Origin: Pseudeuparius sepicola | Taxonomy: Eukaryota; Arthropoda; Insecta; Coleoptera; Anthribidae | Direction: 5' to 3' | NCBI GenBank assembly: GCA_963920635.1 | Contig: OY987304.1 | Location: forward strand, 36,890,365 to 36,954,364 | Length of the DNA: 64,000 bases | Part shown: positions 57,293-64,000 of the stretch, piece by piece | How positions within the stretch are numbered: the first letter of the stretch is position 1 | Layout: the number at the start of each line of letters is the position of its first letter | Notes under the pieces: generated by a model | The model's database searches: none | The model's input: only the letters and a program-made list of their open reading frames with translations | Told to the model about the DNA's origin: nothing | Position numbers and translations under genes: made by a program

Positions 57293-60229
57293 GTAAGTAC
57301 ACGCATAAACAATAATAGAAACAAATCTCAAAGAACCTACTTGAAATATATCATATAGACCACCTCTATGATGGTATGTTGGTATGTTTTGCATAGTTTG
57401 TTTTTATACCAAATAAAGTTTATTTTAATTGTATTTGAATAAATATTTTTATAGCATTAAAATTGATCGTGTTTTTCTAATCCACTTCCCATCTTTATGA
57501 ATCGAGTAAACTTAATGTTTTTTATTTGAATGGGCAAAAACTGAAATTTGTAAATAATGATAAAGATAAAGGTTGCTTTACTTTAAATAAATAATATTTT
57601 ATTTGAGTGAATACCCTGAATGGGTAATTCAACCCACCACAGTTGTTTGGCGCAACTTTCTTAATTTTTTAAATAGAATAAATGTTTTTTAACATTATAT
57701 ATTTGTTCCTTCGAAATATATCATTTATTCAATTCAAATCATTTGTATCTCCATGGGATTAAAAATTAATTGCTTCCAAATAATATTTTATTTGTCCCAA
57801 ATTAAATGCTGTTTTTAAATTGAAACAAACCAAATGTTTTATTCAAAGTCAGTCTAGGGTTCGCCGTATACAAGCATCAAATTTGTTTGAGTTAAATAAA
57901 TTTTATTTGATTCAAGTATCTCTATCTGTGCAGGAAATGAAGCTATAGCCGTGAGAAGTCTTATAAATACCTACGTCAATCAACGCTTTATGACTTCGTT
58001 GCCTGTCAACCATAGTAAATGCACAATGCACACAACAACTTGTCAAAATTGGTATGTTTTGCACTTTCTAAATTATACAGCTGAAAATTATAATGCGGTA
58101 GTATCTAGGTAATGTATACACGAACTTGCATAACTTTTAAATTGCTAAATTATTTATATTAGGCCTCAGTTTAAGCTTATGACACATATTCAGAAAATGA
58201 CTCTGTGATAAAAGTGAAAATCGTGCTTGCCTTGGACGTAAACGCTCCTGTCGAAGCTGTCAAGCTGTGAAGCTCTTTTAAAGTTAATCGTTTTTGAAAA
58301 CAATACAAAAAATTGGCAAAGGAACCGTATTCGCGAAATATTCTAAACAAAAACTACACGCGACGAAAATTTTTCTTAATAAATTTATTCTCAACCTCTA
58401 TATTGCTTTAAGCAACCTCCTTTCTAATAGGCAAAATGGCCCTTTAAAAAAATATGCACACAATTTTCGTCACTACTGATTTTACATAGGACAATAACGA
58501 ATTGCTCTTCATGTGGTTTCCTCGTTATGCTGCGAATTCCACCAAGTAGGAAAAGCAATATTTTAATTTGTTTCTATCGATATTCTGCTTCGTCAACCCA
58601 AATCTTACCTGATTACCTGAAGCCTTCTGAAGACAGCAAGATACAGGATGTTCAACGAATAATTGGTAATGCCAAAGAGCAAAACGTTTTCCAAGTCCCC
58701 AGAAGCAACTCTGAGTGCATGGGCTCCTAAAAATATATTATCCGACAATCAAATTTTGGAAAAAGGACTAAGTTTGAAACGTTCTGGTAACTATTCTTTC
58801 TAGGTAGGTACCTACTCTGACCCTAAATGTGAAGAAGAAAAATCACGTGTCCAGTGAAAATCACTTGTCCAGTGATTTTTCAAGTCTTTAGATAAAGATT
58901 TGAATATGTAGATTCCAGGTTAAATTTCCGAATTTGCGTAATACCGTTCTAATAATTTAACATTCAAAAAAGCTCAGAACATATAATAGTATAGGAATCC
59001 CAAAATAAATGTTATAGGACTGAATGATATGTCGTTATCTGGGTAATATCATATCAGCAATCCAGCATTCAAGATAGGTATAACATTTAGGCCACGTGGC
59101 GACGTTCAAAGCATCACTATTTCAACGCTTTTCTGCTTCCATTCGGGGCGATAGCACCAATACCATGACGCATCAAAAGACCTATTCGATGCTACCATCA
59201 ACTTGATTTTTACTCGATGTTCACATGGGCTCCTCGATTTCCTCACGAATCGCGAAACTCCCCTACTCGTTTTCGAAGTGAGTGGAGCATCAGAGCCATC
59301 TATCAGGCGGTGTCAGAACTTGGAACTCTAGCGGTAAAGAAATCTACAGGGTGATTTATTCATAACTACATTAATTTTAACATTGCGAGTATGGAAAAAT
59401 ACCCTGAAATCGAAATCGCAATTAAAAAAATTCTAACTTTTTTTAAAAGCGGGAATTTTTCTAAAACGCATTTTTACCTGTTTGGCCCCCTATTTACCAC
59501 TGCCACTGACTGGCGTTAACCGTGTATGAGGCATCGGACGACGCTTGCCGTCATGCGCGTTAGCTTTGTTGCCAGATCTACGAAACTTTCATAAATTTAA
59601 AGATTATTTTGTATTGCAGTTCGATATTTATCTGTTATTGAGATTTAGATAGTGCCACTAACAATCATAATAGCCTTGCTTCTTGTTCGCTTTCAAGAAA
59701 AAAACTAGAACAAAATATCTAAAAGTAAATCTGGAGATTGTGATGTGAAAAGGTACAGCATTTCCCCAATACGTTTCAAGTGCTATAACGCTTTCCATTC
59801 AACGATACGATAACATGACAACAGTGCTCTCCAGAAATCACCTGCTTTCTACCATGAGCGTCGTGTTACTCGGGTCCTAAGGTTGAATTTCCCTACTTTT
59901 TAAACTTCGAGAAAAAACTACTTTTTACTAATCTACTTCATTTTTGTCAGTCTAGCAACATTACCTGGCTACAGCTGGCCACTGTTGTAATCAGGTAATA
60001 AGCGGGAACTTAACATTTTTGAATTTATAGATACATTTTTGAGGAAAGCTTTCTTGCAAAGTCTAAGAGAATTAGTATATCTCTGGACGCTGATTCTTGT
60101 ATAGACATGGGATTTGTTAGGACACTTTTACCAACTCTCAGATTTACAGTGTTATTTTCATAGTTTTGTTTAAATTGTGCCAAGTTTACCTATTGCTACG
60201 TTTTTAGCCTGAATTAATAATTACTTCCT
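57293..60229. other. Non-coding stretch
   Basis: AT-rich, with many AAATAATATTTTATTTG-like words before 57910. TCTACAGGGTGATTTATTC at 59344 is a possible lone element end. Short frames (58294-58479, 58527-58730) have no domain. Confidence 0.4.
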
Positions 60230-60560
60230 GAAAGCCGCGTTTCATTGTGGTCGGAATTTCTCGGTCTCCAAAGTTCCTGCCATCGTTTTATACTAAAATT
60301 CGGCGCGCTTTCATGTCAGGCTTGTCTCTTTTCCGCAAAATTGTGGGCCCCGTCTCGGAGGCGATTGAATGTTTAACGTCGTTATATAGGGAGCCAAGGG
60401 CGTCGCAACGTCGTTATCGGTTTCGGAATCGAATTTCCTGCGCATTTATTATATTTATCGGTTCGGTGCGGCTCCACCGCGACCGACCGGAAGAACGAAA
60501 ATAATAATTAGTGGAACTGAAAATGGCGCCGAATTATTTTCCCATTCGATTTCAAATCGA
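60230..60560. promoter_or_regulatory. GC-richer island (candidate conserved element)
   Basis: CG-rich non-repetitive stretch (GGGCCCCGTCTCGGAGGCG, GGGCGTCGCAACGTCG, CCACCGCGACCGACCGG) ending in AATAATAATTAGTGG. The 85-codon frame 60247-60504 has no domain. Candidate regulatory element on composition. Confidence 0.3.
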
Positions 60561-60713
60561 CGAAGAATATTTAATTTCATAGGTCGTGGAACAAGATAAA
60601 GTACAAGGTTGAGTAATCTAACGGTTCAACGCCAACCCTACATTTAGAAAAAAAAACAGGAGGAAATAGATCATGGTGATGTAATTTTATTATTTTCTAT
60701 GTTTCAGTTAAAT

Positions 60714-61890
60714 TATTTCCTTTATCAACAGAGACTGCGGCTCTGGAATTAATCCAATTTATAAATAATGAAATAGACTTGGGTGCTTATACTATGGGAA
60801 TCTTCTTCGATCTAACTAGTGCCTTTGACACGCTCGAACTGTCGTTTGTTGTGGACAAGCCTGGGAATAAGGGGCAACATTAATAAACTAATAGTTTCCT
60901 ATTTGTCCGGTAGAAGTGTGGTTGTGAAAATTGGAGAACAACTTTCAAGCAATTTTAGCATGAGCCTAGGAACACCTCAGGGGAGTGTTTTGGGTCCACT
61001 TATATTCTTACTGTATGTTAATGATCTGTCGCATAGTATGGACGCTGCTGGTGTATTTATGTATGCAGATGACACCTCTATGGTGGTTTCTGCACCAACT
61101 GCATTGGATCTACAAGATAAAGTAAATCATATACTACAGCAGTTTACAGAATGGTGTTATAAAAGCCGTCTAATCATTAATATTGAAATAACAGTCTGTG
61201 TTTTGTTTAAAACAAAACAGAAAAAAAGATGCACATCGTTATAATATTATATTGGGAAATACATCTTTAAAACTTCAAAAGGAAGTAAAATTTCTGGGAA
61301 TCATTGTTGATGAAAATGTGAGCTATACCAGTCACATCAATAATTTATGCTCAGCTTTGGGCCAGTCGTGTTTTGCTATGAGAGTGCTAAAGGATAACCT
61401 AAATGAAACATCATTAATTAATGTATATTATGCCCTAGTTTATGCAAAAATGTCATATAATATTGTAATTTGGGGACAGAGCCCCGGCTTATCCAGAGTT
61501 TTTATATTACAAAAACGAATTGTAAGGATGATGTTTAGTATGAAAAATTTGGAATCATGTAGAGAGGTATTTAAAACTAAGAAAATCCTAACTGTCGTTG
61601 GAATATATTTGTATAAATTGTTGACTTATATGTTTACGAATAACCACAGATTTAAAAAGTATGATCATGATTATTCTACTAGAAATAAGGAGAACATATA
61701 TATTGACAAGTATAATTTGACTTTATATAAAAAGTCACCGATGTGTGCCGGCGGATATATGTTTAACAAACTTCCTGCTGTTGTAAGGGACTGTACTTCC
61801 CTGAATGAATACAAACAAAAATTAAGAAGGTTCTTGATCTCTAATGTATTTTACACTTTGGAAGAATATTTGACAAAGCAGTTTGTTTAA
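60714..61890 (+). pseudogene. 5'-truncated non-LTR retrotransposon reverse transcriptase
   Basis: Only the C-terminal part of an ORF2 remains. Motifs in order are STETAALELIQFI and GIFFDLTSAFDTL (60725-60837), LGTPQGSVLGPLIFLLYVND (about 60967-61026), the catalytic YADDT (about 61060), FLGIIVDENV (about 61290), and a long C-terminal region ending EEYL near 61870. Frames change near 60850 and near 61215, the second at an A-rich run, so the copy is dead. The endonuclease and ORF1 are missing. The motif set fits a CR1/Jockey-group element; the clade cannot be fixed by eye. The AT-rich tail after 61990 is its 3' end. Confidence 0.8.
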
Positions 61891-62040
61891 TGATTTGTAT
61901 CGTATTTTAATATGTCGTATTCTGTTTTATAATTTTAAATTTTTGGCAATTTCTTTAAATGCCATTTGACCTGTTCTACCTAGTCCATTGTCACTAGCCT
62001 AAAGAATTAAAAATAAATTATTAATATTATTATCTCGACT
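61891..62040. other. Converging 3' ends of two non-LTR elements
   Basis: The plus-strand element ends in AATTAAAAATAAATTATTAAT and the minus-strand element appears to end in the same AT-rich patch (TATTAATATTATTATC). The two tails meet within about 50 bp, so the exact boundary is not separable. Confidence 0.5.
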
Positions 62041-62151
62041 TAGCCAAAAGGCATTCGCACTCCCTCTCTGGGGAACATTCACTCAGATCCCGGGTATCCC
62101 GGATACCATAAGGATCTGGCTCGGACGAGACCCTTGCCATGTTATCGGGCC

Positions 62152-63700
62152 TTAGGTGACATTGATGTTGTCGGACGTTCCTGCACTCCCCATGAATTTC
62201 CTGACGGTTCGGGCTGTCGCAAGTAGTACCGCTTTCTGCATGGACCTGTAAAGATTATCAGTTAGACCCAGCTCTTTGATGTTTCTCAGCAAACTTTTTG
62301 GTCTGACACCAGTTGTTGACACGATGATTGGAATCGTCTTGACGTTTTCCATTTCCCATTGCCTTCTAATTCGTTCTTCTAAATCTCTGTACTTCGCGAT
62401 CTTCTCGACTTGCTTCACACGCAGGTTGTTGTTGTTCGGGATAGCCACATCAATCAGAGTTGTCTGCCTAGAAATTTTATCAACTATTATAAGGTCTGGT
62501 CTGTTATGGGCAACTCGTTGATCTGTCAGAACTGTACGATCCCAGTACATCTTGTAGTTGCTGTTCTCAAGAACAGGCTCAGGTGTGTAGTTGTAATATG
62601 GGACCCTCTCTGCCTGCACAAGCAGCAGCTTTCCGCCAGTTCCTGGTGCAAGATCTTGGCAACCGAATCGTGTCTTTCCTTATATTCCGTTGATGCGAAC
62701 ATCTGACATCCTCCTGTTATGTGCTGGATTGTTTCTGAAGTTGGGCACCCGTATCTGCATCTGTCATCCACTACCGATGCATCTCCTACAATGAATTTTA
62801 GGTAGTTGCGAGTTGGTATAACCTGATCTTGTATGGCCAGTAGGAAGCCTTCCGTCTCGGGGAACATTCGTCCCGAGGTCAGCCAATAGTTCGACGCTAA
62901 CTTGTCGACATGTTCCTGGTTAACCTCATTAGGATACCTCCCGTGCAGCGGCTTCCCCAACCACCTCTGTAGTTTATCGTTGTCGGTTCGGTGGTGATTT
63001 TGACGCTCGTGTTCCGTCAGACGTAGCGGTGTTGAGACGTCTGCTCCGCATATAGCCCTATGTAGTGTGGAGCTGTTGGCCTGCCTGTAGAAATAATTAC
63101 GCAGATTTAATATTTGTTGGTCCAATTGCTTGCTGAGATCTGCCAATCCTCTTCCTCCTAGTTGACGTGGCAGAGTTGTTCTTTCTACGGCGCTACGGGG
63201 ATGATGTTTATGAGCTTTTGTCAGTAGTGTCCTAACTTTTCGTTGCAGGTTGTTGATGTCCGTGTTGGTCCAATTCACTATTCCGAACGAATAGCTGAGT
63301 ACAGAGCACGCATACGTGTTCAGGGCCTTAAACAAATTCCTGCTGTTAAGATCAGTTCGCACTACTTGTCTTACTCTCTTGATGAATTCATTCGTTAAAT
63401 CAGTCTTCATTGTTCGATGGTCTATCCTCTGAGCTTGTTTCATCCCGAGATACTTGTATGTATCTCCCTTGCTCATTGCTTCGATCTCCTGGCCGTCCTG
63501 CATCTCGTGTGCGCTTTGTTCGAGCTTTCCCCGGATGATATTAAGGGTGCGGCACTTGTCCAGTCCAAACAGCATTCCGATGTCCCTGGAGAACTCCTCT
63601 ACAATTTTAAGCATTTGCGTTAGTTGGTTTTTGGTTGCTGCGATCAGTTTTAAATCATCCATATATAATAGGTGATTCAACTTATTATTATTATTAATAC
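62152..63700 (-). pseudogene. 5'-truncated retrotransposon with R2-type zinc knuckle and restriction-like endonuclease
   Basis: The surviving C-terminal half reads on the minus strand. It opens at the catalytic LLYMDDLKL of the reverse transcriptase (about 63670-63640), then runs through the thumb. A CCHC knuckle follows, CRYGCPTSETIQHITGGC (CX3CX7HX4C, about 62760-62705). After a one-base-type frame change near 62615-62640 comes NRPDLIIVDK followed by LIDVAIP (about 62510-62440), the PD-(D/E)XK restriction-like endonuclease core. That order marks the RLE-bearing elements (R2, R4/Dong, NeSL groups). Before YMDD the frame runs through an (AAT)n tract encoding N residues to a stop about 20 codons upstream, so most of the reverse transcriptase is lost. 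Stop at 62152. Confidence 0.8.
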
Positions 63701-64000
63701 CTGCTTTTAAAAATCAATAATATTATTTATGGGCCCACCTGGAAATAAATAATTATGTAGACATAATATGGCCCTTTCAGAGGACATGACAATATATAGT
63801 ATATATTAAGGCACATGATTCCTTTAAGACGTCTTATCCTTTAATTCTTTTGAGCCGCCTCCTTTAAGGTATCCTCTCAAGATGCACCACCATTAATACT
63901 AGAGTCGAATATTACCGATCATTATGTCACTATGCTCCAAATAGATTTTCAAAATAGCAATAAAAAAGAATTAGTAAATCAACAATATAAAAAACTATTT
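63701..64000. other. Non-coding end of window
   Basis: AT-rich sequence with no recognisable gene or element end. Confidence 0.5.

Larger units (their letters stand above)
56559..57988. repeat. Widely spaced inverted repeat pair
   Basis: GCGTTGATTGACGTATTAATA with GCTCACGGC at the left pairs with GCCGTGAGAAG and CTACGTCAATCAACGC at 57950-57988. Just inside, CACAGATAAAAATAC near 56714 pairs with GTATCTCTATCTGTG near 57918. These could be the ends of an old inserted element of about 1.4 kb. The interior includes the candidate exon at 57152-57292. Confidence 0.45.

Overview
The window looks like intergenic or intronic DNA from a large, AT-rich, repeat-loaded insect genome. The evidence is the transposon content (Jockey-like and other non-LTR elements, DD41D Tc1/mariner elements, many TA-flanked elements ending in CAGGG) and the frequent TAGGTA/TACCTA words. 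A beetle, moth or bug is possible; the order cannot be fixed from sequence alone. I find no convincing host protein-coding gene. Nearly every long reading frame is a transposon gene, a fossil of one, or a by-product of an inverted repeat.

Layout. 1-1.7 kb: AT-rich non-coding. 1.7-8.9 kb: a tandem duplication whose arms look identical, the second arm lacking two blocks. The first arm carries a fold-back element with two oppositely oriented hammerhead-ribozyme motifs. 8.9-10.9 kb: a hairpin MITE, a 116-bp minisatellite of CCGCCATCTTGG motifs, and a cluster of GTGCGGAAAAGT palindromes. 11.3-20.8 kb: a nest of transposons. An old TA-flanked inverted-repeat element is split by a solo LTR, itself split by a decayed Jockey-clade element. 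The same old element is split again by a hairpin MITE, itself split by a nearly intact DD41D transposon with an open 354-aa transposase frame. 20.8-49 kb: mostly non-coding DNA with several GC-richer islands, a tRNA-derived SINE with target duplication, several large hairpin elements and a fossil pogo/Tigger-like transposase. 49.2-52.8 kb: a second DD41D element whose transposase gene appears to have two introns and one nonsense codon, and which contains a fold-back element. 53.6-55.8 kb: two more hairpin elements. 56-60.6 kb: GC islands and a candidate non-coding first exon. 60.7-64 kb: two 5'-truncated non-LTR retrotransposons meeting tail to tail; the minus-strand one carries an R2-type zinc knuckle and restriction-like endonuclease.

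How the parts may relate. The two autonomous DD41D elements and several hairpin elements share CAGGG/CCCTG ends and TA target duplications, so the hairpins may be non-autonomous passengers of DD41D-type transposases (inference). The GC islands contain TAAT-type homeodomain words and carry no ORF or repeat signature; with the candidate first exon they hint that the window is a regulatory desert or giant intron of a developmental gene (inference, not shown).
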